Below, piece after piece: positions 23,841 through 33,311 of a DNA stretch of 64,000 bases (within the stretch, counting starts at the first letter, position 1; the number at the start of each line of letters is the position of its first letter). The stretch lies in NCBI RefSeq assembly GCF_042665095.1, contig NZ_JBHTBV010000010.1. One strand, given 5' to 3'. The DNA comes from Gordonibacter pamelaeae. Lineage in GTDB: Bacteria > Actinomycetota > Coriobacteriia > Coriobacteriales > Eggerthellaceae. The notes under the pieces are model-generated. The model did no database searches and was not told the origin of the DNA. It was given only the letters and a program-made list of their open reading frames with translations. The translations under genes were made by a program, and so were the position numbers.

Positions 23841-26249
23841 TTACACCAGCTCCTCGTTCATCGCGAAACGCTTCGCGATCTCGTCCATGTCGGTATCGCC
23901 AATAGCCTCGTCCGGCGCGCATTTGCGCACGCGGCACATATGCGACTTGCAGTTGTTTCCGAACCCGCTCTCCCCGCAACCCGCCTCCACGATGACGTTC
24001 GGGTTGGAGAGGTACGTGCCGTAGCAACCGCCGCCCTCGTCCTCGGGGTTCTTCTCGGGGAACCACCATGCGTGGTCGAGCGAGATGGTAGACGGGTCGA
24101 GCACGGGCGAGACGTTGGCCTTGAGCTGCACGCGCCCTAGATGGCTCTCGATCCAGCACCAGTCGCCCTGCCCGATGCCGTACTCCTCGGCAGTCTCGGG
24201 CGCTATCTCGAACTCAGGGTTCGGATGCAGTGCGCGCAGATGCGGGATCTGGCGGTGCTCCGAATGGAACGAGGCCCATTGGCGCGCGCCCGTGGTCATG
24301 ATGAGCGGATAACGGGAAAGGTAGTCGTCCTTGTCGAAACGCTCGGGCACCTGGTTGGGACTGTAGGGTGGCTCGGCGTAGTGCGGGACCGGACGCTGCC
24401 CCCATTGCCCGAAGAGCGTCGAGTACAGCTCAATGCGGCCGGTGGGCGTGTTGAACCCGGGCTTTCCATCGGGGCGCTGCTCGCCCGTGCGGAACTTCTC
24501 GTAATGGTACTCGGGATAGATCCAGTTCTCGGCACGCGCCTCCTCGAATGTCATGCCCGTTTCCTTCATGGTGAAGGTGAAGAACTCCTCGAGCGTCTCG
24601 CCCGGCCACATCTCGGCATTCCATTGGCGTCCGAGCTCCCAGCAAATCTCCATGTCGGACTTGCTCTCGCCAAGCGCCTCGCAGGCTTTGTTCGTGGTCT
24701 GCACGTGGTAGTAGATCGAGCGTATGCCGTTGCGCTCGGGATACATGCATACGGGCAGGAACACGTCGCAGCACGCCTGGGCAGTCGGGGTCATGAACGG
24801 ATCGACCATGACATTGAACTCTGCGTTCTTGTAAGCCTGCTCCATGCGCGTGTTCGGCTCCTGCGCCGTGCAGGAGAGCGGATTCGTGGATTGTATCCAG
24901 TTGGCGCGGATCTTGTAGGGACGGCTCGTGAGCATCTGGTCGACCGTCATGTCAGCTTGCGTGAGCACCACGCCGGAATACTTCAGCGCGGGGAAATCCT
25001 CGCCTCCGATACGCTGCCGCTGCTCTTCGAGTGTCAGGCACTCGGCCGGATCGGGAGGGTTCCACGTTTGGATATTGAAGGGCTGGTGCACCGTCACCAT
25101 GCCGCCGGGGATGTCGATCTGCCCGGTGATGGACCACAGGTCGATGACGGCGGCCGACCCGGCAAGGCACTCCATGGTCATGTCGAGCGCAAGGCCCCAC
25201 TGCACGGCCGTGGGCTTCTCGGCCATCATGCGCGCGGCTTGGGCGATCTTATCCTCGGGCAGCCACGTGACCTCCGCCGCGCGCTCAAGCGTCCATTCGC
25301 GCGTCGCCTCGTAGTACTCCTCGAAGCCGTAGCACCACCGCTCCACGAACTCGTGGTCGTAGAGGTCCTCCTCCACGATGAACTTCCCCATGGCGAGCGC
25401 GAGCGCGGCATCGGTGCTGCATCGGATCTGCAGCCAGAGGTCGGCGCGTGCGGCGAGCCACGTGAGCTTGGGATCGATGACCACGAGCTTGCTGCCGCGC
25501 TTCATGCAGTCCACGATCCAATGGCCCAGGTTGCCGTCGGCGTTTGACACGAGCGGGTTGTTGCCCCAGATGAATATGTTCTTGGGCGGCACCCAGCCTT
25601 CGTGGTCGTAACGGTCGTAGTGGTTCTGCGAGCAGTCGGGAACCGTATAGGTCCCCATGAGCACGTTGGAAGCGCCCACGCGCGGCACGTAGCAGCTGTT
25701 GCCCGACAGCATGTAGGCGTACTGAACGGAGCCGAACGCGTACTGCAGGCGCGTCATGTAGGGCGCGGTTCCGCGGCCGGTGCCCAAATGGAACACGACG
25801 GCCTTTGCGCCAGACTCGGCCTTGATGGCATCGAACTTCTCCTTGATGAGGGCGTAGGCCTCGTCCCAGGTGATGCGCTCCCACTTGTCGGCCTTTCCGC
25901 GGTCCCGCGGGTCGCGTCGCATGGGGTAGAGCACGCGATCCGGGTGGTACACGGCCTCCTTGAGCGCGATGCAGCGAGCGCAGAGGCGGCCTTGGTAATA
26001 GGGGCTCTCCTCGTCGCCTTCCACCTTGACGAACGCGCCGGTCTCCTTGTCGGTATAGACGATGACGCCGCAGCCATCATGGCAACCGGGTGCCGCCCAC
26101 GCCCCCGTGCGCGTGGCTACCAGGCCGTCCTCCTCCCACTGCCAAGGCAGGTCGCCCCCGGTGTACTTGACCGGAGGCTCGCGGAAGAAGTCAGGGCGCA
26201 CCTCGTTGGTCCCACCCTGCTCGACTTCCATGTCGATGCGTTTTACCAT
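23841..26249 (-). CDS. Molybdopterin oxidoreductase, catechol-dehydroxylase-like
   Basis: 802 aa. Fe-S ligands C56, C60, C90 and C93 (PGCHDGC, GRLCARC); no Cys at the position used by the five-Cys subgroup. MGD-binding segments include WERITWDEAY, LGTGRGTAP, FIWGNNPLVSNAD and VIDPKLTW. Candidate Mo ligand is C186 in SGNSCYVPR, 96 residues after C90. The C-terminal MGD domain has TPTGRIEL and HSEHRQIP. Start 26249 follows GAGGAGCGAGGA. It is read away from the molybdoenzyme at 26486 across a 236-base region carrying two copies of the AAACTTACTT motif. Operon with the ferredoxin and FKBP downstream. Confidence 0.85.
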   Translation of the reverse strand: MVKRIDMEVEQGGTNEVRPDFFREPPVKYTGGDLPWQWEEDGLVATRTGAWAAPGCHDGCGVIVYTDKETGAFVKVEGDEESPYYQGRLCARCIALKEAVYHPDRVLYPMRRDPRDRGKADKWERITWDEAYALIKEKFDAIKAESGAKAVVFHLGTGRGTAPYMTRLQYAFGSVQYAYMLSGNSCYVPRVGASNVLMGTYTVPDCSQNHYDRYDHEGWVPPKNIFIWGNNPLVSNADGNLGHWIVDCMKRGSKLVVIDPKLTWLAARADLWLQIRCSTDAALALAMGKFIVEEDLYDHEFVERWCYGFEEYYEATREWTLERAAEVTWLPEDKIAQAARMMAEKPTAVQWGLALDMTMECLAGSAAVIDLWSITGQIDIPGGMVTVHQPFNIQTWNPPDPAECLTLEEQRQRIGGEDFPALKYSGVVLTQADMTVDQMLTSRPYKIRANWIQSTNPLSCTAQEPNTRMEQAYKNAEFNVMVDPFMTPTAQACCDVFLPVCMYPERNGIRSIYYHVQTTNKACEALGESKSDMEICWELGRQWNAEMWPGETLEEFFTFTMKETGMTFEEARAENWIYPEYHYEKFRTGEQRPDGKPGFNTPTGRIELYSTLFGQWGQRPVPHYAEPPYSPNQVPERFDKDDYLSRYPLIMTTGARQWASFHSEHRQIPHLRALHPNPEFEIAPETAEEYGIGQGDWCWIESHLGRVQLKANVSPVLDPSTISLDHAWWFPEKNPEDEGGGCYGTYLSNPNVIVEAGCGESGFGNNCKSHMCRVRKCAPDEAIGDTDMDEIAKRFAMNEELV

Positions 26250-26346
26250 TCCTCGCTCCTCTCGATGAGCCCGTCCTGCCAAGGGCGCGCCCCCAACGCC
26301 CGAAGGCGCGAAGAGGGCTTGCCCTTCCGCTGCGCAGAATACGGGT

Positions 26347-26361
26347 AAAAAAGTAAGTTCT
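26347..26361 (-). promoter_or_regulatory. AACTTACTTTTTT motif (copy 1)
   Basis: On the minus strand the sequence reads AGAACTTACTTTTTT, about 98 bases upstream of the 26249 start codon. It is one of four similar elements in this window (see 26424, 30585 and 36841) and is probably a regulator-binding site. Confidence 0.6.
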
Positions 26362-26423
26362 GAAGGGACGAGGGGCTGTTTCGGAGTGCTGTTTCACCGT
26401 CACGCCCCGAGTCGCAGGCTCTG

Positions 26424-26437
26424 GGAAACTTACTTGC
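26424..26437 (+). promoter_or_regulatory. AAACTTACTT motif (copy 2)
   Basis: The plus strand reads GGAAACTTACTTGCCC, 48 bases before the 26486 start codon. With copy 1 it is oriented towards the diverging gene in each case. Confidence 0.6.
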
Positions 26438-26485
26438 CCCTCCGTACCATGGCCTGATCGTCCCCCAACAAGAGAGGAGCATGAA

Positions 26486-28774
26486 ATGGCATTCCATTTC
26501 AAGGACAATCCCGCGCCCAAGAAAACCGTCCTCGAGGACGGTACGGAGGTCATCCGCACCTGCGCCTGGTCGCCGCCGGGCTGCCATGCGGTGGGCTGCG
26601 GCATTCGCCTGTTCGTGAAGGACGGCGAGCTGGTAAAGGTGGAGGGAGATCCCGACCACCAGCTAACACAGGGGCGGCTCTGCCCCCGCTGCCTGGCGCT
26701 CAAGGAGGCCGTGTACCACCCCGACCGTATCCGCTATCCCATGAAGCGAGCCCGCGAGGACCGAGGCCTTGACAAATGGGAGCGCATCTCGTGGGACGAG
26801 GCCACCGACCTTATCGTCTCCAAGACGGAGGACATCCGCGCCCGTTACGGCTCGGAGGCTATCTGCGTGTACATGGGCACGGGCCGCGAGGCCGTGCGCT
26901 ACGGCTTCACGCTCTCGTCGAAGGTGCTGCGCACGCCCAACAACTGCTACGCCCAGTCCGGCTGGTCCTGCATGGGCCCGCGCCAAACGGCCATGACTAT
27001 GATGCTGGGAAGCGCCTACATCGAGCTCGACTACGGAGGCGGGTACGTCGATGTGTGGAACGACCCCGCATTCGTGGTTCCCGACTTCGTTTTCTGCCTA
27101 GGCAAGGAGCCGCTCAAGTCGAACCCGGACGGCCTGTGGGGCCATGCCCTCATCGAGCTCATGAAGCGCGGCAGCAAGCTTATCATGGCAGACCCGCGCG
27201 TGAACTGGCTGGCCACACGAGCCGACCAGGTGCTGCAGGTGCTGCCCGGCACCGATGCGGCGCTGTGCCTGGCCATTCTCAACGTGCTGGTCGACGAGGA
27301 CCTCGTGGACCACGACTTCATCGAAAAGTGGTGCTACGGCTATGACGAGCTGGTCGAGCGCGTGCAGGGGTATACACCCGAGTTCGCTGCCGCAACCTGC
27401 GGCATCTCGGCAGACGACATTCGCACGTGCGCCCGAAAGCTCGGATACGACGGCGTGCATCATTGGAGCCTGCTCATGGGCGTGGCAGTCGACCAGAACC
27501 CGAACGGCTGCCAGGTCACGCAGTGCCTCATCGCCATGGCCGCCATCACCGGCAATCTCGATGTGCCGGGCGGAACCGTGGTGGGCGTGCAGATGCAGTT
27601 CGAGATGACCGGAGCCACGGACTTCATGAGCGAAGAGCTCAAGAACAAGTGCATCGGCTGGGACGTCTATCCCATAGTCAAGGTCCTGCTGAACACCACC
27701 CATCCCGACATCACACTCGAGGCGCTGGAGACAGGCCGACCCTACGAGTTGAAGATGGCCTGGCTCGACTCGACGAACCTGCTCTCCCCCACCTGCTCGG
27801 CCCAGCCCAAGCGGTGGCACGACGCGCTTATGAGAATGGAATTCACCGTGGCCAAGGAAATGTTCATGACCCCGACGGTCATGGCCTTGGCCGATGTGGT
27901 GCTGCCCCTGGCCACCTGGGCCGAGCACGACGGCATCGTCATGACGAACCAAGGCTGCCAGATGGGCATAGCCGGAGCCATCAACAAGGGCCTGCAGGTG
28001 GGCGAGTGCAAATCCGACCTGGAAATGCTCATCCACTTCGGCAACGCTTTCTACGAGCGCGCCTATCACGAGGAGTACCCGTTCAGGACGGTGGAGGAGT
28101 ACCTGGCCGACGATGTGGGCAAGATGGACACCACCTGGGAGGAGCTGTCCGAGAAGGTAGTGGCAACCAACGACATCGGCGGGTACCAGAAGCACGAACG
28201 CGGGCTCATCCGCGCCGACGGCCTGCCCGGCTTCCAGACCGCTACCGGCCGCGTGGAACTGTGGTCGACCGGCTATCAGTCGCTCGGCGACGACCCGCTG
28301 CCCTACTACTTCCCGCCCAAGCTGGGAGCCGAGGAACGTCCGGACCTGGCACGTGAGTACCCGCTCATGTGCACGACCGGGGCCCGTTACTTCGCCTCGT
28401 TCCACTCGGAGCATCGCCAGATACCCAGCTTGCGCCAGCTCACCCCCGAACCTTACCTGGAGATACATCCGGAGACGGCAGCGACCCTCGGCATCAAGTC
28501 GGGTGACGAGGTGACGATCGAGAACCCCTGGGGCAGCGCACACGAGAAAGCCAAGGTAACGCCCACCGTACGCAAGGACGTAGTGGCGGCCGCCCACGGC
28601 TGGTGGTACCCCGAGGAAGACGGCGAGGAGCCGCACCTGTTCGGGGTGTGGAAGTCTAACGTGAACAGCCTTGTCCCCCACCGCGTGCTCGGGAAAATGG
28701 GGTTCGGCGCCCCCTACAAGCAGGTGCCGGTGAAGGTGTACAAGACCCCGCACGAAGAATGCGTGCTCGGATAA
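26486..28774 (+). CDS. Molybdopterin oxidoreductase, catechol-dehydroxylase-like
   Basis: 762 aa. Fe-S Cys are C26, C33, C38, C66 and C69 (five-Cys pattern RTCAWSPPGCHAVGC then GRLCPRC). The catalytic fold follows with WERISWDEATD, MGTGREAVR, FCLGKEPLKSNPDG, MADPRVNW and LPGTDAALCL. Candidate Mo ligand C162 in SGWSCMGPR. C-terminal TATGRVEL and HSEHRQIPS. No signal peptide, so cytoplasmic. The ferredoxin partner begins 10 bases downstream. It is the only catalytic subunit here read on the plus strand. Substrate unknown. Confidence 0.85.
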   Translation: MAFHFKDNPAPKKTVLEDGTEVIRTCAWSPPGCHAVGCGIRLFVKDGELVKVEGDPDHQLTQGRLCPRCLALKEAVYHPDRIRYPMKRAREDRGLDKWERISWDEATDLIVSKTEDIRARYGSEAICVYMGTGREAVRYGFTLSSKVLRTPNNCYAQSGWSCMGPRQTAMTMMLGSAYIELDYGGGYVDVWNDPAFVVPDFVFCLGKEPLKSNPDGLWGHALIELMKRGSKLIMADPRVNWLATRADQVLQVLPGTDAALCLAILNVLVDEDLVDHDFIEKWCYGYDELVERVQGYTPEFAAATCGISADDIRTCARKLGYDGVHHWSLLMGVAVDQNPNGCQVTQCLIAMAAITGNLDVPGGTVVGVQMQFEMTGATDFMSEELKNKCIGWDVYPIVKVLLNTTHPDITLEALETGRPYELKMAWLDSTNLLSPTCSAQPKRWHDALMRMEFTVAKEMFMTPTVMALADVVLPLATWAEHDGIVMTNQGCQMGIAGAINKGLQVGECKSDLEMLIHFGNAFYERAYHEEYPFRTVEEYLADDVGKMDTTWEELSEKVVATNDIGGYQKHERGLIRADGLPGFQTATGRVELWSTGYQSLGDDPLPYYFPPKLGAEERPDLAREYPLMCTTGARYFASFHSEHRQIPSLRQLTPEPYLEIHPETAATLGIKSGDEVTIENPWGSAHEKAKVTPTVRKDVVAAAHGWWYPEEDGEEPHLFGVWKSNVNSLVPHRVLGKMGFGAPYKQVPVKVYKTPHEECVLG

Positions 28775-28784
28775 GGAGGACCCC

Positions 28785-29120
28785 ATGGGCAAGATCGGAC
28801 TGATGATCGATTACGAATACTGCACCGGCTGCCAGAGCTGCGAGCTGGCCTGCAAGAACGAGCACGGCTTCCCCTTGGACAAGTGGGGCATCAAGATGGT
28901 GGAATTCGGCCCGTTCGAGATGGAGGAAGGCAAGCTCGAGTGGAACTACCTCCCCTTCCCCACCAGCTACTGCGACCTCTGCGCCGAGCGCGTGGAGTCG
29001 GGCGGCATCCCAACCTGTGCGTTGCACTGCCTCGCGAACGTCATAGAATGGGGGCCTGTGGACGAGCTCTCGAAGAAGCTCGAGGAGAAGGGCTCGAAGG
29101 CGGTGATATTCCTGCCTTGA
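28785..29120 (+). CDS. Two-cluster [4Fe-4S] ferredoxin subunit
   Basis: 111 aa: CTGCQSCELAC, then CDLCAER and CALHC. AAGGAGG ribosome site directly after the catalytic gene stop. Electron-transfer partner of the 26486 enzyme; the two genes end at the hairpin at 29141. Confidence 0.9.
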   Translation: MGKIGLMIDYEYCTGCQSCELACKNEHGFPLDKWGIKMVEFGPFEMEEGKLEWNYLPFPTSYCDLCAERVESGGIPTCALHCLANVIEWGPVDELSKKLEEKGSKAVIFLP

Positions 29121-29140
29121 TCCGACGCACGGCACCCTAG

Positions 29141-29175
29141 CACGAAGAAGGCCCCTTGACGGGGCCTTCTTCGTG
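29141..29175 (+). terminator. Terminator of the 26486-29120 operon
   Basis: Perfect 15-bp arms CACGAAGAAGGCCCC and GGGGCCTTCTTCGTG around TTGAC, 20 bases after the ferredoxin stop. Confidence 0.85.
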
Positions 29176-29255
29176 TCCCGCTCCGTGACGCTCGTCTAGC
29201 TTCGCAGAGGCGGGACGACCGGCACAAAGCGGGCAAGCCACCCGCCCGACCACCG

Positions 29256-29277
29256 AAAAAGGGCCCCGAAGGGCCCC
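29256..29277 (-). terminator. Rho-independent terminator of the MFS gene
   Basis: On the minus strand GGGCCC-TTCG-GGGCCC is followed by TTTTT, 19 bases after the MFS stop. It faces the terminator of the converging operon. Confidence 0.8.
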
Positions 29278-29296
29278 GTCGTACCGGGCAGAACGA

Positions 29297-30526
29297 TTAC
29301 TCGTCGGTTGCAGGAGCCTCCGCCTTCATGGCGCTCGCCTTCTTAGCTACGTAGACGAGGCCCACGAGCACCAGGATGCCGACGACTATATCGAAGATCC
29401 ACACGGAACTCATGATGGCGTCGGCACCCGCCACCAGGGAAACCACCTGGTCGATGGGAGAGGCCAGGAAGCCGCCGCCGTTCTGGAACACGTAGCTGAA
29501 GCCCATGACTGTGCCCACGATGGCAGGGGCGACAAAGGTGGACAACAGCATGGGGACGCCAACCGTCATGGTGTTGGTGCCGAAGCCCGCCAAGACGATG
29601 GCGACGTAGAACAGCGGAACGTTGCCCGTCACATGCGCCGCGTACCACAGCACATAGCCCACGATGCCAACCACCCAGAACGCCGGGATGGCATACGCCT
29701 TGAGGAACTTGTAGGCAGGCCCGAACAGCAGGGCCGAGGCAATGGCACCGACCGAGAACAACGAGAAGATGGTGCCGATCACGGCAGGGTTGTCCACGAC
29801 TGCACCGATGGTGGCGCCGCCAAGGTTGAACAGCGACTGGCTCATGATGATGCCGCCTAGGAACAGCACGAGCAGCACCCAGCCGGAAACCGGGAGCTTG
29901 ATCTTCACCTTCTCGCCCGACGCATCGGTTGCGGGCACGGCCGGAACGTTCTTCGGCGTGAGCAGGAAGATGCACAGCACGAACGGCACGAGCGAGAACA
30001 GATAGATCCCCCAGGCCAGGTTCCAAGAGATGGCACCCAGGATGCCGGCCACGTTCGTGGTGACGATCATGCCGACGTTGAACACCACGGATGCCACGCT
30101 CATCATGGTCGCGCGGACGGACTCCTTCTGGAACATGAGCGAGATCACGCCGAGCACGACCGGCATGAAGCAGCCGAGGCCTAAACCGAGTATCGCGCGC
30201 GTCACCAGGATGCCCTCCCACGGCAGCGCGGCGCCCAGGAAGGTGGGCACACCGCCCACGAACACGAGGGCCGTGGCGAGCAGAGCGCACGCGCGGTAGC
30301 TGAGCTTGCGCCCCGCCACCAGGCCGATGACGAACGCCGCCGGGATCTCGAGCAGGTTGGTGATTGACACCATATAGGAGATGGCGTTCGCATCGACCCC
30401 GTACGTGCTCATGAGGCCCGTAGAGGCTACGTTCACGGCGCTGTGCGTGGGCGCGATGAAGTACATGCACATGAGCGCGGCGAACACTCCTATCTGGCCG
30501 CTTGAGATCTTCGTTTTCTCGGACAT
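29297..30526 (-). CDS. MFS transporter
   Basis: 409 aa, about 12 membrane spans, with a central loop (LTPKNVPAVPATDAS). Start at 30526 after AAAGGGGAAACC. It follows the molybdoenzyme/ferredoxin pair 30979/30629 but has its own copy of the AAACTTACTT motif 59 bases upstream, so it may have its own promoter. Probable transporter for the substrate or product of the upstream enzymes. Confidence 0.84.
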   Translation of the reverse strand: MSEKTKISSGQIGVFAALMCMYFIAPTHSAVNVASTGLMSTYGVDANAISYMVSITNLLEIPAAFVIGLVAGRKLSYRACALLATALVFVGGVPTFLGAALPWEGILVTRAILGLGLGCFMPVVLGVISLMFQKESVRATMMSVASVVFNVGMIVTTNVAGILGAISWNLAWGIYLFSLVPFVLCIFLLTPKNVPAVPATDASGEKVKIKLPVSGWVLLVLFLGGIIMSQSLFNLGGATIGAVVDNPAVIGTIFSLFSVGAIASALLFGPAYKFLKAYAIPAFWVVGIVGYVLWYAAHVTGNVPLFYVAIVLAGFGTNTMTVGVPMLLSTFVAPAIVGTVMGFSYVFQNGGGFLASPIDQVVSLVAGADAIMSSVWIFDIVVGILVLVGLVYVAKKASAMKAEAPATDE

Positions 30527-30584
30527 GGTTTCCCCTTTCGATAGGTCTGCCTGCACGTTACCGTGCAGCTTGAGTGTAAGAACT

Positions 30585-30598
30585 AAAAAGTAAGTTTT
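30585..30598 (-). promoter_or_regulatory. AAAACTTACTTTTT motif (copy 3)
   Basis: The minus strand reads AAAACTTACTTTTT upstream of the MFS gene, identical to copy 4 at 36841. It lies in an AT-rich patch between the ferredoxin and MFS genes. Confidence 0.65.
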
Positions 30599-30628
30599 GA
30601 ACGTCCAACGAAGCCGATCAGGAAGCGA

Positions 30629-30967
30629 TCAAGGAACGAAGATGGAGGCCATCTTGCCCTTGCCCCCCAGCTTCACGGCAAGCTCCTCCAGCGTGCCGTA
30701 CTCCATGGCGCTCGCCAGGCAGTGGTGCACGCAGCTGGGCCGCTCGCCCGCCTCCACCCGATCGGCGCAGAGATCGCAGTACGACGTGGGCACGGGGACG
30801 TAGCGGTACTCCCAGTGCTTGCCGTCCATGAGCTTCCAAGGGCCCAACTCCAGCACCTTGATGCCCCACTGCCCCAGCGGCAGGTCGTGCTCGTTCTTGC
30901 ACGCCACTTCGCAGGAGTGGCACCCGGTGCAGTACTCGTTGTCTATCAGAAGACCGTAGTGCGTCAT
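30629..30967 (-). CDS. Two-cluster [4Fe-4S] ferredoxin subunit
   Basis: 112 aa with CTGCHSCEVAC, CDLCADR and CVHHC. It starts 11 bases after the stop of the 30979 enzyme and should be its electron donor. Close in length and sequence style to the 28785 protein. Confidence 0.9.
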   Translation of the reverse strand: MTHYGLLIDNEYCTGCHSCEVACKNEHDLPLGQWGIKVLELGPWKLMDGKHWEYRYVPVPTSYCDLCADRVEAGERPSCVHHCLASAMEYGTLEELAVKLGGKGKMASIFVP

Positions 30968-30978
30968 GTTGCGCCTCC

Positions 30979-33267
30979 TTATTCAGCCCGGTAGACCTTG
31001 CAGGGCATGCTCTTGTAATGCGTGCCGAACCCGAGCGGCCCGTTCTCCTCGTGGGGAACGAGCTGGTTGACGTTCACCTCGAACACGTCGAACAGGTTCT
31101 CGGGGTCGGATTCGGGCAGCCACCAGCCGTGGTCGCAGCTCACCACGCCCTCCTTCACGATGGGCGTGAGGTGGGCAGCCAGCTTCGCCCGGCCCAGATG
31201 GTTCTCCACGTACACCCGGGCGCCCTCGGTTATGCCGAGCCTCCGCGCGGTCTCGGGATGCAGTTCCACGGTAGGCCAGGGATGGATCTCACGCAGCGTC
31301 TCTATCTGACGGTTCTCGGAGTGAAACGAGGTGAAGCGGCGGGCACCCGTCGTGAGCGTCAGCGGGTAGGCTTTCGCGAGGTCAGGTCGCGACAAGGCGC
31401 TGAACTTTGGTTCGAGGTAGTACGGCAGCGGGTTGTCGCCCAGGTTCTCGAGCACGGTCGAGTACAGCTCGATGCGGCCCGTGGGCGTGTTGAAGCCCGG
31501 CTGGCCGTCCGAGCGCAGCAGCCCCTTCTCGTACTTGCGGTACTCGATCTCGTACTGGCCGATGATCTGCTCGCTCAGTTCGCCGTACGTGGCATCCACG
31601 CCGCGCATCTTCGCCAGCTGGCCGTCGATGAAGTCCGACGGCGAGGCCCAACCGGGCTTCACGCTCGCCGGGTACAGGCGGCGGTGCAGCTCGAGCATGA
31701 TCTCCAGATCGGCTCGGCATTCGCCCATCGGCTCCAGCACGGGCACGATGGCGCCCAGCTGTCCGGGCTGCGAGGCGTTGTTGTTCGACACATAGCCCTG
31801 CTTCTCGAAGAACGTTGACGCCGGAAGCACTATGTCGGCGAGGCCCATGATGGTAGGGGTCATGAACAGGTCCGCAACGGCGATGAAGTCGATATCGCGC
31901 ATGGCCTCGTACCACCGCTGGGGCTGCGGCACCATGCAGGCGAGGGTGTTGTGCCCGAATGCGTAGGCGAAGCGTATCTTGCAGGGCGCACCCGTCTCCA
32001 GCGCGTCGAGCGTGGCATCGGGATGGGTCGTGTTGACGATAGCGCTCATGGCGGGGTAGCGATCGTGCCCGAGCGGCTCGACGCCCACGTTGCCGAACTT
32101 GGCAAGGCCCTCAGGCTCGCCTGCCGCTTCGGCGGCCGGCACGTTCTCGGCCATACCGGCGAAGATGGGGGGCAGGCCCATGAAGCAGCCGCCGGGCACG
32201 TCCATGTTGCCGGTTATGGCGAAGAGCGACAGCAGCGCATGGCCGATCTGGAGGGTGTTGGGGTTTTGGTCGACCGCGAGCCCCATGGAAAGCGACGAGG
32301 GGCTTTGGGCCACGCAGCGGGCCGCCGCCCTGATGTCGGCGGCATCCACCTCCGTGATCTCGGCGACCCGCTCGACCGGGTACGCGCGCACCCGGTCGGC
32401 AAGCTGCTCGAACCCGTAGCACCAGCGCTCGACGAAGTCGTGGTCGTAGAGGTCCTCGCCTATGACCACGTTCAGAAGCCCCAGCGCAAGCGCGCCATCG
32501 GTGCCGGGCCGCAGCTGCAGGTGCACCTCGGCGCGCGTGGCAAGCCAGTTCACCCGCGGATCGGCCACCACGAGACGCGCGCCGCGCTTCATCATCTCCA
32601 CGAGCGAGTGGCCGAACAGGCCGTCGGGGTTCGAGCGCAGCGGGTCGCGGCCCCATACCAGCACGTACTTCGGGCATTCCCAGCGAGGGTCGTCGTAGCG
32701 CTCGGGGAGTCCGACGGCGTTGTCGGCCTCGATATAGGAGCTTCCCATGGTCCAGAGCATGGCGGCCATGCGCGGGACGATGCACGACCAGCCGCTGTTG
32801 GGATGCACGGCGTTGACCGTGCCGAACACGTCGTTGGCCATCTGGAAGTGTATCTGGCTCGCCTCTCGGCCCGTTCCGCACCACACGCTCACGGCGTCGA
32901 TGCCGTGCTCGTCGACGGTCCTGCGATATGCCTCCACGATGGTCTCGAGTGCTTCGTCCCAGCTTATGCGCTCCCAGACGTCGCGGCCCCGGTCCTCGCG
33001 GGCACGCTTGAGCGGATGGAGGAGCCGGTCCTTGTGGTAGTAGTATTCCTTAGCCGTCAGGCAGCGCACGCACAGCCGGCCCTTGCTGATGGGGTTCTCC
33101 TCGTCGCCCTCCACCTTGACCAGCCTGCCGTCCCTCACGTGCACTTTGAGGCCGCAGCCCAGGTTATGGCAACCGATGCCGGCCGAGCACGTTCGGTACA
33201 CCCGCGTGCCGTCCCCGAGCTCCGTGCACGCCGGCGAGGCGTGCTCGTTGAAATGCAATGTTGGCAT
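30979..33267 (-). CDS. Molybdopterin oxidoreductase, catechol-dehydroxylase-like
   Basis: 762 aa. Five-Cys N-terminal pattern C27, C33, C38, C66 and C69 (RTCSAGIGCHNLGC, GRLCVRC). Then WERISWDEAL, CGTGREASQ, VWGRDPLRSNPDG, VADPRVNW and RPGTDGALAL. Candidate Mo ligand C162 in SGWSCIVPR. Same length as the 26486 enzyme and clearly a paralog. It follows the transhydroxylase-like pair by 44 bases on the same strand, so one operon may encode two different aromatic-processing enzymes. Confidence 0.85.
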   Translation of the reverse strand: MPTLHFNEHASPACTELGDGTRVYRTCSAGIGCHNLGCGLKVHVRDGRLVKVEGDEENPISKGRLCVRCLTAKEYYYHKDRLLHPLKRAREDRGRDVWERISWDEALETIVEAYRRTVDEHGIDAVSVWCGTGREASQIHFQMANDVFGTVNAVHPNSGWSCIVPRMAAMLWTMGSSYIEADNAVGLPERYDDPRWECPKYVLVWGRDPLRSNPDGLFGHSLVEMMKRGARLVVADPRVNWLATRAEVHLQLRPGTDGALALGLLNVVIGEDLYDHDFVERWCYGFEQLADRVRAYPVERVAEITEVDAADIRAAARCVAQSPSSLSMGLAVDQNPNTLQIGHALLSLFAITGNMDVPGGCFMGLPPIFAGMAENVPAAEAAGEPEGLAKFGNVGVEPLGHDRYPAMSAIVNTTHPDATLDALETGAPCKIRFAYAFGHNTLACMVPQPQRWYEAMRDIDFIAVADLFMTPTIMGLADIVLPASTFFEKQGYVSNNNASQPGQLGAIVPVLEPMGECRADLEIMLELHRRLYPASVKPGWASPSDFIDGQLAKMRGVDATYGELSEQIIGQYEIEYRKYEKGLLRSDGQPGFNTPTGRIELYSTVLENLGDNPLPYYLEPKFSALSRPDLAKAYPLTLTTGARRFTSFHSENRQIETLREIHPWPTVELHPETARRLGITEGARVYVENHLGRAKLAAHLTPIVKEGVVSCDHGWWLPESDPENLFDVFEVNVNQLVPHEENGPLGFGTHYKSMPCKVYRAE

Positions 33268-33311
33268 GATATCCTCCTCGTCCCTTCGTTATTCCCCTGC
33301 CTCTCACCCTC

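Noticed and set aside
23841..26249. Tat signal peptide on the molybdoenzymes
   Set aside because: No twin-Arg followed by a hydrophobic stretch was found at the N-terminus of this or the other eight catalytic subunits, so they are treated as cytoplasmic.
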